From: Mediannikoviicoccus sp037890055
Lineage (GTDB): Bacteria; Bacillota; Clostridia; Tissierellales; Peptoniphilaceae
DNA: 64,000 nt
Direction: 5' to 3' (one strand)
NCBI GenBank assembly: GCA_037890055.1
Contig: JBBKBD010000006.1
A program made the position numbers and the translations under genes. Positions 1-9,029 of the stretch are shown here, piece after piece. The notes below the pieces were generated by a model. That model was not told the origin of the DNA, did not search any database, and was given only the letters and a program-made list of their open reading frames with translations. Position 1 is the first letter of the stretch. The number at the start of each line of letters is the position of its first letter.

Positions 1-180
1 TAGATAAAGGGACAAAATTTTATGGCCTAATTCCGTATAGGATAGATCCAGGTGATCCATTATATTAAATTCCGGGAAGCTTTCCGGCACATATAGACCT
101 CCATCTTCTGCAATTCCATTTATAATGGCCTCCCTACTAGAAATTTTTAAATTGGAATTTCTTGTTGATAAAAATTTCAT
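1..180 (-). CDS. thrC: Threonine synthase, N-terminal part, cut by window edge
   Basis: Threonine synthase converts O-phosphohomoserine to threonine with pyridoxal phosphate. Only the first 60 codons are in the window. They begin MKFLSTRNSN and continue with the SREAI and EDGGLYVPE pattern typical of threonine synthase N-termini. The start ATG overlaps the stop of the upstream hom gene as ATGA, so translation is probably coupled. It is the last visible gene of the lysC-asd-hom-thrC operon. The lysine-binding PLP core lies outside the window, so the call rests on the N-terminus and the operon context. Confidence 0.85.
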   Translation of the reverse strand, partial: MKFLSTRNSNLKISSREAIINGIAEDGGLYVPESFPEFNIMDHLDLSYTELGHKILSLYL

Positions 181-1352
181 ATTGTTCCCTCTATTTCTGC
201 AATAAACATTTCTTCACAAAGCAATTTTTTTAATTCATCAAGGGAAATTTCCCTTGTTATAATATGGTGGTTCTGTTCTAATACTTTTTCTTCTTCAATT
301 AGCTCCTTTAATCCAGGATTAACTTTTGAAGTTCTCACATAGTACTTGCTCTTTAAATTGTTTTCCACTTCATATGAATTTGACGCATCATAAAAAGTAC
401 TTATTTCTCTACGGGAAAGAATTCTTAAAAGGTCTCGCATAATTGCATCTGCCGTTTCAAGTTTCCCTGCTCCAGGACCTTTTAGTTCATAACAAGTAAA
501 GTTTTCTCCCCATACCTTTACTGCGTTGGTGCCTTCAAAGGTCTTAGCAAAGAAATTGTCCTTTAAAAAAGTTGGAATAACTGAAATATTTATTTTTCCT
601 TCGGACAATTTCGACTTTGCAATAAGTCTAATGGAATAACCAAGCTCTTTCGCATAGTCAAAGTCGGATTTTTTTATATTTGAAATTCCAAAATTGAAAA
701 TGTCCCCTTCATCAATCTTTGCATTATATATAAGGGAAGATAAAATTCTAATCTTTCTCATGGCGTCAAATCCACCAACATCCGCAGTTGGATCCGACTC
801 TGCATAGCCAAGATCTTGAGCCTCTTTCAGTACATCTTTATATGACGAGCCTTCCACTTCCATCTTGGATAAAATATAGTTGGAAGTTCCATTTAAAATT
901 CCATAAATCTTATTCATGTCGCTGAAGAAAATCTCTTCCATTATTGGATGAATTATTGGAATTGCTCCAGCAACTGAAGCCTCATAGGAAAAATAAACTT
1001 TATTTTCTTTTGCCAAGGCATTTAAATTTTCAAAGTACTTTGAAACCACAGCCTTATTTGCAGTTACAATGTTCTTCCCCGCCTTCATTAGGGAAACAAT
1101 TCTTTCAAAAGTTTCTTCAAGGCTTGATGTAACGTCAATTACCGTATCCACTTCGGAATTTAAAATTTCATCAAAATTATCTGTAAACACTAAATCACTC
1201 TTTAGTGGTGACCTTTTTTTATCTTTGTCCCTTATTAAAACTTTATTAATTTCTATATCAAAACCATTTTTTAATAGGGACTCCTTCTTCTTAAATAAAA
1301 TTTCTTCGACACCTGTTCCCACAGTGCCAAAGCCCATTATTGCAATTTTCAA
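177..1352 (-). CDS. hom: Homoserine dehydrogenase
   Basis: NAD(P)-dependent reduction of aspartate semialdehyde to homoserine, the branch point to threonine and methionine. The Rossmann motif GFGTVG sits at residues 7-12, and the family's NGTSNYIL and ADPTADVGG-like segments follow. I chose the TTG at 1352 as start: GGAGG lies five bases upstream, the protein then begins KIAIMGFG, and the start falls 1 bp after the asd stop. A longer frame to 1379 would lie inside asd. The protein is about 391 residues. Usual enzymes of about 430 carry a C-terminal ACT domain; here only a short tail of about 50 residues follows the catalytic core, so normal threonine feedback is doubtful. It overlaps thrC by ATGA. 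Confidence 0.93.
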   Translation of the reverse strand: MKIAIMGFGTVGTGVEEILFKKKESLLKNGFDIEINKVLIRDKDKKRSPLKSDLVFTDNFDEILNSEVDTVIDVTSSLEETFERIVSLMKAGKNIVTANKAVVSKYFENLNALAKENKVYFSYEASVAGAIPIIHPIMEEIFFSDMNKIYGILNGTSNYILSKMEVEGSSYKDVLKEAQDLGYAESDPTADVGGFDAMRKIRILSSLIYNAKIDEGDIFNFGISNIKKSDFDYAKELGYSIRLIAKSKLSEGKINISVIPTFLKDNFFAKTFEGTNAVKVWGENFTCYELKGPGAGKLETADAIMRDLLRILSRREISTFYDASNSYEVENNLKSKYYVRTSKVNPGLKELIEEEKVLEQNHHIITREISLDELKKLLCEEMFIAEIEGTI

Positions 1353-1353
1353 A

Positions 1354-2331
1354 TTAAACCTCCAAGATTTTTTTCGCAATCTGAACTGCGTTAGTGGCAG
1401 CTCCCTTCCTTATGTTATCCGCACAGCACCATAAATTTAATCCATTTTCCACTGTAAAGTCACGTCTAACTCTACCAACAAAGACTTCATTTTTACCAGT
1501 TGAAATAATTGGCATTGGATAGACTTCTTTTGCAAGGTCATCTTCAAGAACCATTCCAGGATACTCTGAAATAATTTTCTTTACATCTTCAATTTCAAAA
1601 GGTTTTTCTGTTTCAATATTAATGGAAACGCAGTGGGAAGATTTTACTGGCACACGCACTGTTGTGGCAGTTACAAGAATGGAGTCATCATGAAGAATTT
1701 TTTTAGTTTCGTCAATCATCTTCATCTCTTCCTTTGTATAGCCATTGTCTAAAAACACATCAATTTGCGGAATACAGTTGTTATTAATTGGATATTTGTA
1801 AGCTAATTGAGTTCCCTTTTCCAAGTCAGAAATTCCATTTAATCCAGAACCAGATACTGATTGATATGTGGAGTAGATAACTCTTTTAATCTTGTACTTG
1901 TCATGGATTGGCTTAAGTGGCAACACCGATTGGATTGTAGAACAATTTGGGTTTGCAATAATGCCCTTATTGTCTTTAATGTCCTCTGCATTTATTTCTG
2001 GAACAACTAACGGCACGTCCTTGTCCATTCTAAAGCAAGAGCTATTGTCAATTACAGTTACTCCTGCCTTTGCCGCAATAGGCGCATACTTTTCACTTAC
2101 TGAACCACCTGCAGCAAAAAGCGCAATCTTTATACCTCTTCCATCAAAGGAATCTTCTTTTAATTCTTCAACTTCGTATTCCTTTCCACAGTAACTTATC
2201 TTTTCACCATGGGAATTTTTTGAACCGAATAAATATAATTTATCTATTGGAAAATTTTCCTCACTTAAAACCTGTAACATCATGCTACCAACAAGACCTG
2301 TAGCACCTACAACTGCTAAATTAACTTTCAT
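1354..2331 (-). CDS. asd: Aspartate-semialdehyde dehydrogenase
   Basis: Reduces aspartyl-phosphate to aspartate semialdehyde with NADPH, the second step toward lysine, threonine and methionine. Residues 7-16 hold the NADP-binding GATGLVG region. The catalytic cysteine is Cys130 in NPNCST. The start at 2331 is chosen because AGGAGG lies just upstream and the protein then begins MKVNLAVVGATG; an upstream extension in the same frame lies inside lysC. It has 325 residues, normal for the family. The spacers to lysC and hom are 1 bp each, so this is one polycistronic unit. Confidence 0.95.
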   Translation of the reverse strand: MKVNLAVVGATGLVGSMMLQVLSEENFPIDKLYLFGSKNSHGEKISYCGKEYEVEELKEDSFDGRGIKIALFAAGGSVSEKYAPIAAKAGVTVIDNSSCFRMDKDVPLVVPEINAEDIKDNKGIIANPNCSTIQSVLPLKPIHDKYKIKRVIYSTYQSVSGSGLNGISDLEKGTQLAYKYPINNNCIPQIDVFLDNGYTKEEMKMIDETKKILHDDSILVTATTVRVPVKSSHCVSINIETEKPFEIEDVKKIISEYPGMVLEDDLAKEVYPMPIISTGKNEVFVGRVRRDFTVENGLNLWCCADNIRKGAATNAVQIAKKILEV

Positions 2332-2332
2332 A

Positions 2333-3643
2333 TTAATCCTCCTTATAAAATTCTTCGTATATTGAACGAATGGCATTTTCAAAATCTTTTGTTTCAACAC
2401 CAATAATAATATTTATTTCACTTGAGCCTTGACTAATCATCTTTATATTTACCCCTTCTTTAGCAAGGGCAGTAAAAGTTCTTGATGAAACACCTTTCTC
2501 ATTTATCATACCACGACCAACCACGGCAATAAGAGAAATGTCCCTCTCCCAAGAAATATTGTCCACATTTAAATAAATTTTCAACTCTTCAATGACCTTG
2601 TTTAACTTTGGTGCAATGTATGAATCCGCCACAAGAACGGATACGGAGTCAATACTTGAAGGCATATGCTCAATGGAAATGTCATTGGATTCAAAAACCG
2701 TTGTCAGTTTTCTAAAAAAGTCCTTTTCCGCATTCATGTTTACCTTTTCCAGATTTATAACGGTAAAACCTTTTTTCCCCGATATGCCAGTTAAAATATT
2801 TTTATTCTTTGTGTCACATTTAGATAAAATCAAAGTGCCATCTTCATGTGGAGCATTTGTATTTTTAATATTGATTGGAATATTTTTGTCCCTTAAAGGA
2901 AAAATCGCCTCTTCATGAAGCACCTTAGCGCCCATGTAGGAAAGCTCTCGAAGTTCGTTGTAAGTGATGGTACCCATGGGATGTGGGTTTTTCACAATCT
3001 TCGGATCCACCACTAAAAAGCCTGACACGTCGGTGAAGTTCTCGTACATCTCTGCATCAAGGGCAGAAGCAATAACAGACCCAGTTACATCAGAGCCACC
3101 ACGAGTAAAAGTCTTCACCTTTCCTTCTTCATCCACGCCATAAAAACCAGGCACAACTGCCCTGTCATGTTTAGATAAAATATTTTTAATTTTCTCCTGG
3201 GACTTTTGAAGATCTAATGCACCGTCGGTAAATACAATTAAGTCCTTTGCATCCACAAAGTCATATCCTAAGTAGGAAGCAAGTACCTTTGCACTAATAA
3301 ATTCTCCACGACTAATAACGTAGTCGTAGCTTGCACCACCTTCAATCTCTTCCTTAACCTCATTTAGAATACTATCAATGTCAATATGCAAAACAAGATC
3401 ATCAACAATATTCTTATAAACATTCTCGATGATCTTGTAAACTTCGTTAAAATTTAAATCATGGTCACTAAGTTCATGACACATTGCTAGAAGGTCAGTA
3501 ACCTTGTGATTATTTTTTGCACCCTTTCCAGGCGCAGAAACGACGATGTACTTCCTAGCATCATCTTCAAGTATTATATCTCTAACTTTTTTAAGCTGAA
3601 TAGCATCAGCCAGTGAACTTCCACCAAATTTTACAACTTTCAT
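2333..3643 (-). CDS. lysC: Aspartate kinase (monofunctional)
   Basis: Phosphorylates aspartate, the committed first step of the aspartate family. The kinase signature KFGGSS is at residues 5-10, and the catalytic FTRGGSD segment lies in the middle. The C-terminal part carries two ACT-like regions (around GISGKKGFTVINL and VVGRGMINEKGVSSR), where lysine or threonine feedback normally acts. The start is preceded by AGGGGAAAG. It is first gene of the lysC-asd-hom-thrC operon, behind a consensus promoter. Because hom lacks a full ACT domain, feedback in this operon may act mainly at this enzyme (inference). Confidence 0.95.
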   Translation of the reverse strand: MKVVKFGGSSLADAIQLKKVRDIILEDDARKYIVVSAPGKGAKNNHKVTDLLAMCHELSDHDLNFNEVYKIIENVYKNIVDDLVLHIDIDSILNEVKEEIEGGASYDYVISRGEFISAKVLASYLGYDFVDAKDLIVFTDGALDLQKSQEKIKNILSKHDRAVVPGFYGVDEEGKVKTFTRGGSDVTGSVIASALDAEMYENFTDVSGFLVVDPKIVKNPHPMGTITYNELRELSYMGAKVLHEEAIFPLRDKNIPINIKNTNAPHEDGTLILSKCDTKNKNILTGISGKKGFTVINLEKVNMNAEKDFFRKLTTVFESNDISIEHMPSSIDSVSVLVADSYIAPKLNKVIEELKIYLNVDNISWERDISLIAVVGRGMINEKGVSSRTFTALAKEGVNIKMISQGSSEINIIIGVETKDFENAIRSIYEEFYKED

Positions 3644-3716
3644 ATCTTTCCCCTCTATAATTTAAATAACAATCTCTTAATTCCAATTTTATATAAAAAT
3701 AAAAGTAATTTCAACG

Positions 3717-3745
3717 ATTATATAATGATTTAGTTAAGTTGTCAA
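3717..3745 (-). promoter_or_regulatory. Sigma-A promoter of the lysC operon
   Basis: On the minus strand TTGACA (3740-3745) and TATAAT (3717-3722) are separated by exactly 17 bases, a perfect match to the vegetative consensus. The predicted 5' UTR is about 65 nt. I saw no riboswitch-like fold in it, so a lysine riboswitch is unlikely here. Confidence 0.9.
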
Positions 3746-3783
3746 TTAAAGAGCGAAAGTGCAGCACCACACTCACTTTTAAA

Positions 3784-3815
3784 TAAAAAAAACTGCCCTC
3801 ACACGAGAGCAGTTT
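3784..3815 (-). terminator. Rho-independent terminator after clpB
   Basis: On the minus strand an 11-bp stem (AAACTGCTCTC with GAGGGCAGTTT, one G-U pair) with a 4-nt loop is followed by a run of T. It starts a few bases after the clpB stop. Confidence 0.9.
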
Positions 3816-3821
3816 CTATTT

Positions 3822-6404
3822 CTATTCTTTTTCTATTGCAAGTTCTCCATCTTTAACTGTTATCACAACCTTATCTTCATCGGACACTTCTCCTTTAAGA
3901 AGTTTTCTTCCAAGTTCTGTTTCCACATACTTTTGTAAGAACCTCTTAATTGGTCTTGCACCATAATGAACATCGTAGGCCCTTGACATTATAAGTTCCT
4001 TTGCAACCTTGTCAAGTTCCACAGTGATTTGTCTATCTGAAAGTCTATCTTCAATTTCTTTAATGTCTTTGTCTAAGATATTGTAGATTTCATTTTCTGT
4101 TAGTGGTTTAAACAATACGATATTGTCTACTCTGTTTAAGAACTCTGGTCTGAATGTAAACTTCATCTTATCCATTACTTCTTCCCTTGCTGCTTCAGAT
4201 ATTTCTCCATCTTGGTTAATTCCGTCAAGAAGATTTTCTGATCCAATATTTGAAGTCATTATTATAATGGTGTTTTTAAAGTCTACGGTTCTACCTTGAT
4301 TGTCTGTTAATCTTCCGTCATCTAACACTTGAAGTAAGATATTAAACACATCTGGATGGGCCTTTTCAATTTCATCGAATAGCACCACTGAATATGGTTT
4401 TCTTCTTACTGCTTCTGTTAATTGTCCACCTTCTTCATAACCAACATATCCTGGAGGTGAACCTACAAGTCTTGATACGGAATGTTTTTCCATATACTCT
4501 GACATATCTATTCTAATCAAGTTCTTTTCATCATCGAACATGGCTTCTGTAAGTGCCTTAGCAAGTTCGGTTTTACCAACTCCTGTAGGTCCTAGGAATA
4601 TAAATGAACCGATTGGCTTTTCAAATGAACCTATGCCAGATCTTGAACGGATTATGGCTTCTGTTACTGCTTCCACAGCTTCATCTTGGCCAATAACTCT
4701 CTTGTGAAGAACTTCATCCATGTTTAATATTCTATCTCTTTCAGACTCAACCAACTTATTTACTGGAATATGAGTCCAATTTGATACAACTTCTGCAATT
4801 TCTTCTTCAGTTACTTCTTCTTTTAATGAAGAGTCGCTGTTCTTTACATTTTCAGTTGCCTGTGCAAGTTTTGTTTCCAGTTCTGCTAGTGTGGAGTATC
4901 TAAGTTTTGAAAGTTTTTCAAAGTCGTAGTTTCTTTCCGCTTCTTCCATTTGGATACGAACTCTGTCAATTTCAGCCTTAAGCTCTTTAACTTCATCTAT
5001 TTCAGACTTTTTATTTCTCCAGTCCTCATACTCTAAGTCATATTCATTCTTCAAGTCTTGAAGTTCCTTTTCCAAATCTTCAAGTCTCTTCTTGCTCAAT
5101 GAATCGTCTTCTCTCTTTAATGCAGCCCTTTCAATTTCAAGTTGCAATACCTTTCTCTTCTTTTCATCTAGAGATGATGGCATGGAGTCGATTTCAGTTC
5201 TAACCATGGCAGAGGCTTCGTCCATTAAGTCGATTGCCTTGTCCGGTAAAAATCTATCGGTTATATATCTATTGGAAAGTGTTGCACATGCAATAACTGC
5301 ATTATCAGAAATTCTAATACCATGGTGTATTTCGTACTTCTCTTTAATTCCCCTTAAGATTGAAATTGTATCTTCAACTGTAGGTTCAGTTACAAGTACC
5401 TTTTGGAATCTTCTTTCTAATGCGCCGTCTTTTTCAATATATTTTCTATATTCATCAAGGGTGGTTGCACCAATTGTATGGATTTCTCCCCTTGCAAGCA
5501 TTGGCTTTAACATATTTGACGCATCCATGGCACCTTCAGATGCTCCAGCGCCAACTAGAGTGTGAAGCTCGTCAATGAATAAAATTATTTCACCATCGGA
5601 CTCTTCAATCTCTTTCAAAACAGATTTAAGTCTTTCTTCAAATTGACCTCTATACTTTGCCCCAGCAACTAGTGAAGCCAAGTCCAGTGCAAAGATTGTC
5701 TTGTCCCTCAAAGTTTCAGGAACATCATTCTTAACAATTCTTTGAGCAAGCCCTTCAACAATAGCTGTCTTACCAACACCAGGTTCACCAATTAAAACTG
5801 GATTGTTCTTAGTTCTTCTTGAAAGAATTCTAACGCAGTTTCTTATCTCTTCGTCCCTACCAATAACAGGGTCTATCTTTCCCTTTCTCGCTTCTTCAGT
5901 TAAATCCCTTCCATATTTTTCCAAAGCATTCATAGAGCTTTCAGGGTCATCGGTTTCAACTCTGTTACCCTTTCTAATTTCAGCAAGAGCCTTTTCAAAA
6001 CCCTTGGCAGTTATATTATATTTTTTCAAAATTTCAGGAAAAGTCATATTCTTTTCCTTTATTAAAGCAAGATAGATATGTTCAACAGAAATAAAACTGT
6101 CCTTCATTCTCTTTGCTTCATCTTCCGCAATCAAAATAATTCTTTGGAACAATTGAGATGGATAAATATTTGATGCACTGTCAACCTTAGGAAGTCTATC
6201 AAGCTCATAGCTTAAGTCCTTAAGGTAGCTTTCCATGTCAACTCCCATCTTTTCCAAAGTCTTATTAACTATACCTTCAACATCTGCAACCAGTGCATAA
6301 TGAAGATGTAAATCAGAAATCTCAGGATTTTTATTCTTTAGTGCAATATTTTGAGCATCTTGCACTGCTTCCATTGATTTTTTAGTAAGTTTATTTAAAT
6401 CCAT
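3822..6404 (-). CDS. clpB: ClpB disaggregase (AAA+ chaperone)
   Basis: ATP-dependent unfolding and reactivation of aggregated proteins in the cytoplasm, together with DnaK/DnaJ. At 860 residues it is normal for ClpB. An N-terminal Clp repeat domain (about 1-145) is followed by the first AAA+ module with Walker A GEPGVGKT near residue 205. A charged coiled-coil M domain (about 400-530) follows, then the second AAA+ module with GPTGVGKT near residue 604. The M domain and absence of an IGF-type ClpP loop that I could see favour ClpB over ClpC. AAGGAGG precedes the start. It lies 15 bp after a J-protein gene under one CtsR-controlled promoter. Confidence 0.96.
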   Translation of the reverse strand: MDLNKLTKKSMEAVQDAQNIALKNKNPEISDLHLHYALVADVEGIVNKTLEKMGVDMESYLKDLSYELDRLPKVDSASNIYPSQLFQRIILIAEDEAKRMKDSFISVEHIYLALIKEKNMTFPEILKKYNITAKGFEKALAEIRKGNRVETDDPESSMNALEKYGRDLTEEARKGKIDPVIGRDEEIRNCVRILSRRTKNNPVLIGEPGVGKTAIVEGLAQRIVKNDVPETLRDKTIFALDLASLVAGAKYRGQFEERLKSVLKEIEESDGEIILFIDELHTLVGAGASEGAMDASNMLKPMLARGEIHTIGATTLDEYRKYIEKDGALERRFQKVLVTEPTVEDTISILRGIKEKYEIHHGIRISDNAVIACATLSNRYITDRFLPDKAIDLMDEASAMVRTEIDSMPSSLDEKKRKVLQLEIERAALKREDDSLSKKRLEDLEKELQDLKNEYDLEYEDWRNKKSEIDEVKELKAEIDRVRIQMEEAERNYDFEKLSKLRYSTLAELETKLAQATENVKNSDSSLKEEVTEEEIAEVVSNWTHIPVNKLVESERDRILNMDEVLHKRVIGQDEAVEAVTEAIIRSRSGIGSFEKPIGSFIFLGPTGVGKTELAKALTEAMFDDEKNLIRIDMSEYMEKHSVSRLVGSPPGYVGYEEGGQLTEAVRRKPYSVVLFDEIEKAHPDVFNILLQVLDDGRLTDNQGRTVDFKNTIIIMTSNIGSENLLDGINQDGEISEAAREEVMDKMKFTFRPEFLNRVDNIVLFKPLTENEIYNILDKDIKEIEDRLSDRQITVELDKVAKELIMSRAYDVHYGARPIKRFLQKYVETELGRKLLKGEVSDEDKVVITVKDGELAIEKE

Positions 6405-6419
6405 AGTCTTACCTCCTTA

Positions 6420-7340
6420 CTACATTTCTTTTAATTTTCTATATAATTCTTCTTGTTCTTCATTTAAAGTTTCAGGATTTACAATTTGAACTTCCAAATA
6501 TAAATCCCCTTTATTTCCCTTCATATCCCTAAAGCCTTTGCCAGACAATTTTATTCTTTGTCCCGACTTAATACCCTTAGGCACATTTACCTTTATCTTC
6601 TTTTCCAAAGTGTCCACAACAACCTTGTGACCAAAATATGCATCCCATGGATACACATTAATCTTTTTAGTTATGTTAAGACCATCAAGTGTGTTTTCAG
6701 AATCAATAACATTTACCTTAATATAAATGTCGCCATCAAGACCAATCTTTTCACCCTTGGTCCTAATCTTCTTGCCCGGAAGAATTCCCTTAGGAATTTT
6801 TACATTTAGTGATTTATTTTCACCATTTACATTTAGTGCAAGAGTCTTCTCTGCACCTTCATAGGCTTCCTTTAGACTGATTGAAATTTCAGTGTCATAT
6901 CTTTGTCGTTGCTTCCTTGAGCGGCCTGTGAAACCAGAAAAAATATCTCTTTTGTTCTTGCTAGAGCTCTTAGCTCCACCACCTAAACCGCCAAATATCA
7001 TATTAAAGAAGTCAGAGAAACCTTCCCCACCACTAGTTGTGTAGGTGTATGATCCATTACCGAAATTTGAAAAATCAAATCCATAAGCAGATGGGTCGAA
7101 GTTTTGACCTCCAGTAAAATTATAACCAGAGCCAAAAGTATCATATTTTTTTCTCTTTTCCTTATCACCAAGCACCTCATAAGCTTCATTAATTTCCTTT
7201 AGCTTTTCAGATGCTGCCTCATCCCCTTGATTCAAATCAGGATGGTACTTCTTTGCCAGTTTTCTATACGCTTGTTTTATATCACTATCAGAAGCAGACT
7301 TTTCCACTCCCAATATCTTATAATAATCTTTATATTCCAT
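6420..7340 (-). CDS. J-domain co-chaperone (class II DnaJ, CbpA-like)
   Basis: Stimulates Hsp70 ATPase and delivers clients. The J domain occupies residues 1-70 with HPD at 33-35. A Gly/Phe-rich linker follows (about 75-130), then the two beta-barrel client-binding domains. The Cys-rich zinc domain (CxxCxGxG repeats) of canonical DnaJ is absent, so this is a class II protein; a true DnaJ is expected elsewhere. AGGAGG is five bases upstream of ATG. It is the first gene of a two-gene unit with clpB. The CtsR box just downstream of its -10 indicates heat-stress control. Confidence 0.92.
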   Translation of the reverse strand: MEYKDYYKILGVEKSASDSDIKQAYRKLAKKYHPDLNQGDEAASEKLKEINEAYEVLGDKEKRKKYDTFGSGYNFTGGQNFDPSAYGFDFSNFGNGSYTYTTSGGEGFSDFFNMIFGGLGGGAKSSSKNKRDIFSGFTGRSRKQRQRYDTEISISLKEAYEGAEKTLALNVNGENKSLNVKIPKGILPGKKIRTKGEKIGLDGDIYIKVNVIDSENTLDGLNITKKINVYPWDAYFGHKVVVDTLEKKIKVNVPKGIKSGQRIKLSGKGFRDMKGNKGDLYLEVQIVNPETLNEEQEELYRKLKEM

Positions 7341-7355
7341 AATGCCTCCTTGGAC

Positions 7356-7372
7356 TTTGACTTTCTTTGACT
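7356..7372 (-). promoter_or_regulatory. CtsR operator
   Basis: On the minus strand AGTCAAAGAAAGTCAAA fits the CtsR heptad consensus RGTCAAANANRGTCAAA at every position. It begins seven bases past the -10 box, over the expected transcription start, as in other class III heat-shock promoters. The CtsR gene is not in this window. Confidence 0.9.
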
Positions 7373-7378
7373 ATCATT

Positions 7379-7407
7379 AGTATATCATAGTTAAATACAA
7401 TTATCAA
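7379..7407 (-). promoter_or_regulatory. Sigma-A promoter of the J-protein/clpB operon
   Basis: TTGATA (7402-7407) and TATACT (7379-7384) on the minus strand, spaced 17 bases. The CtsR box lies immediately downstream. Confidence 0.85.
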
Positions 7408-7602
7408 TAGAATTATAAAAAAATATTTCAATTTTTAAATAGTTTTTCGCTCGTCATGTAACAATCTCATAGCCCTTCATGGAAGTGCGACACCATCGCT
7501 ATGTCATGCTAAGCTTCCTAATATGTTTAATACTTCTCTAACATCTAACTTCTCAAATCACACTTCTCTTCAGTTAAGAGACTTCTTTTCGTAACAATCA
7601 AC

Positions 7603-7640
7603 GCAAAAGTGCAACGTATTTTTTTACGTTGCACTTTTGC
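7603..7640. repeat. Perfect 16-bp inverted repeat, 6-T loop
   Basis: Arms 7603-7618 (GCAAAAGTGCAACGTA) and 7625-7640 are exact reverse complements around six T. Neither side has a proper T tract after the stem, so it is not a standard terminator. A partial second copy of the arm (GCACTTTAACGTA) follows at about 7645-7657. It lies in a gene-free accessory stretch. Confidence 0.8.
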
Positions 7641-7703
7641 ATTGCACTTTAACGTATTTTTATTTTTGCATTAATTAACGATACAAAATCTAGAAAAGTC
7701 AAC

Positions 7704-7745
7704 AGTGAGGCGTACGTTAAGTACGCTCATTAAAATTTTTATTCC
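7704..7745. repeat. GTGAGGCGTAC repeat element, copy A
   Basis: Begins with AGTGAGGCGTAC, contains the small palindrome GCGTAC...GTACGC and ends in an ATTAAAATT..TATTC segment. It aligns over about 42 bases with the element at 10121-10162, same orientation, with roughly three quarters of positions shared by eye. Confidence 0.65.
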
Positions 7746-8363
7746 CATTCTTCTTTTCCAAGCGTCCCACATATCCCAAACCATTCAAAATACTATATTC
7801 TATTTTTTAGAGTATCACTAAATCCACCTAATTATAGGACATTTTCAAGATTTTTAGTCCCGTCCCAGTCCCAGTACCGAATAATATGATTACTTTTATG
7901 GTAAAAACTATCTATTAAATTTTTAAAGAATCTTATCTTTCTTATGGAATCCTTAATTATATATTTTATACTAAGTTTATTTACAGGATATATTGGATTA
8001 AGCAACCTCTTTTTAATATCGGTAATTCTTGTATTTTTAGCAATCTGCATAAACTTAAATATCTGGTTGCTGTAACATTCTTAGTGGTTTTCACATCCTT
8101 AGTAAAGTTTTCCCTAGCTGTACAAAACATTCTACATTTTGCTAGACAAATATTCATAATGACCTATCTAAGTCTTGAAATGAATATTTTTAGGTATCTT
8201 GCTCTCCGGCATATCGGAGTGCTTAGTCTAATTTCTCTTGTAGAATCTTCATTATCTATTATATTAGCAACTAAATTATTAAGATATCAAAAATAAAAAA
8301 GCACATATAGTCTGAGAAGAGTAAAGAAAATTCAAAAGTAATTACAAAAAAACAAAATATATT
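7746..8363. other. Gene-poor stretch, possible decayed membrane-protein reading frames
   Basis: I find no convincing gene. On the plus strand two hydrophobic frames follow each other with a frame change: about 7919-8073 (LIIYFILSLF type residues, ending in a stop) and about 8084-8296. Neither has a good ribosome site and neither matches a family I know. They could be remains of a membrane protein or chance in AT-rich DNA. The opposite-strand 72-codon frame at 7832-8050 is equally unsupported. Confidence 0.3.
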
Positions 8364-8405
8364 TTGTCAAATATAATTGTGTAAAATATAAAAACGTGAT
8401 ATAAT
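8364..8405 (+). promoter_or_regulatory. Promoter(s) of gpx-ohrR
   Basis: Two overlapping sigma-A candidates, each with a 17-base spacer: TTGTCA (8364-8369) with TATAAA (8387-8392), and TTGTGT (8377-8382) with TATAAT (8400-8405). The first has the better -35, the second the better -10. Confidence 0.6.
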
Positions 8406-8483
8406 ACAAGCAAGATGAAAAAATAGTCTAATTGTTTTTAATTAAGCAATTGATATTTAAATTAATTTTTAGGGAGGGTTAAT

Positions 8484-9029
8484 ATGACAGAAATTTATAA
8501 TTATAGCGTTAAAAACCAAAAGGGTGAAGTTATTTCTTTAAATCAATTCAAAGGAAAAGTATTATTGATAGTAAACACAGCAACAGGTTGCGGGTTTACT
8601 CCTCAATATAAAGAATTAGAAGAAATATTTGAAAAATATCACGACCAAGGATTTGAAATAATAGATATCCCTTGTAATCAATTTGCAGGTCAAACACCTG
8701 GAACTGATGAAGAAATAACTAATTTTTGTACGCTAAATTATGATACAAAGTTCCCACAAATGACTAAATCCAATGTAAATGGTGATAATGCTTTACCATT
8801 ATTTGAGTATTTAAAAAGCCAAAAAGGATTTTCTGGATTTGGAAAAGGACCAAAAGCATTGATGATGTCATTAATGTTAAAAAAGATTGATAAAGATTAT
8901 AAAAATAATCCGGATATAAAATGGAATTTTACAAAGTTTTTAGTAGATCGTGATGGAAATGTAGTTTCTCGTTTTGAACCAACTGAAAGCATGCATGAAG
9001 TTGCAAAAGCAGTTGAATCATTATTATGA
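8484..9029 (+). CDS. Glutathione peroxidase-family thiol peroxidase
   Basis: Reduces hydroperoxides. In bacteria without glutathione such Cys-type enzymes usually take electrons from thioredoxin. Peroxidatic Cys36 lies in NTATGCGFT (Cys, not selenocysteine), Gln in NQFAGQ and Trp/Asn in WNFTKF, giving the family's catalytic set. A second conserved cysteine sits in NFCTLNY. Length 181 is normal. The start is preceded by AGGGAGGG. The gene overlaps the following ohrR-like gene as ATGA. It is on the opposite strand to its neighbours, in AT-richer DNA beside mobilisation-gene remnants, so acquisition by transfer is plausible. Confidence 0.93.
   Translation: MTEIYNYSVKNQKGEVISLNQFKGKVLLIVNTATGCGFTPQYKELEEIFEKYHDQGFEIIDIPCNQFAGQTPGTDEEITNFCTLNYDTKFPQMTKSNVNGDNALPLFEYLKSQKGFSGFGKGPKALMMSLMLKKIDKDYKNNPDIKWNFTKFLVDRDGNVVSRFEPTESMHEVAKAVESLL

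Noticed and set aside
7832..8296. Two short frames on opposite strands in the gene-poor stretch
   Set aside because: No ribosome sites, no recognised family; kept only as a possible decayed remnant.
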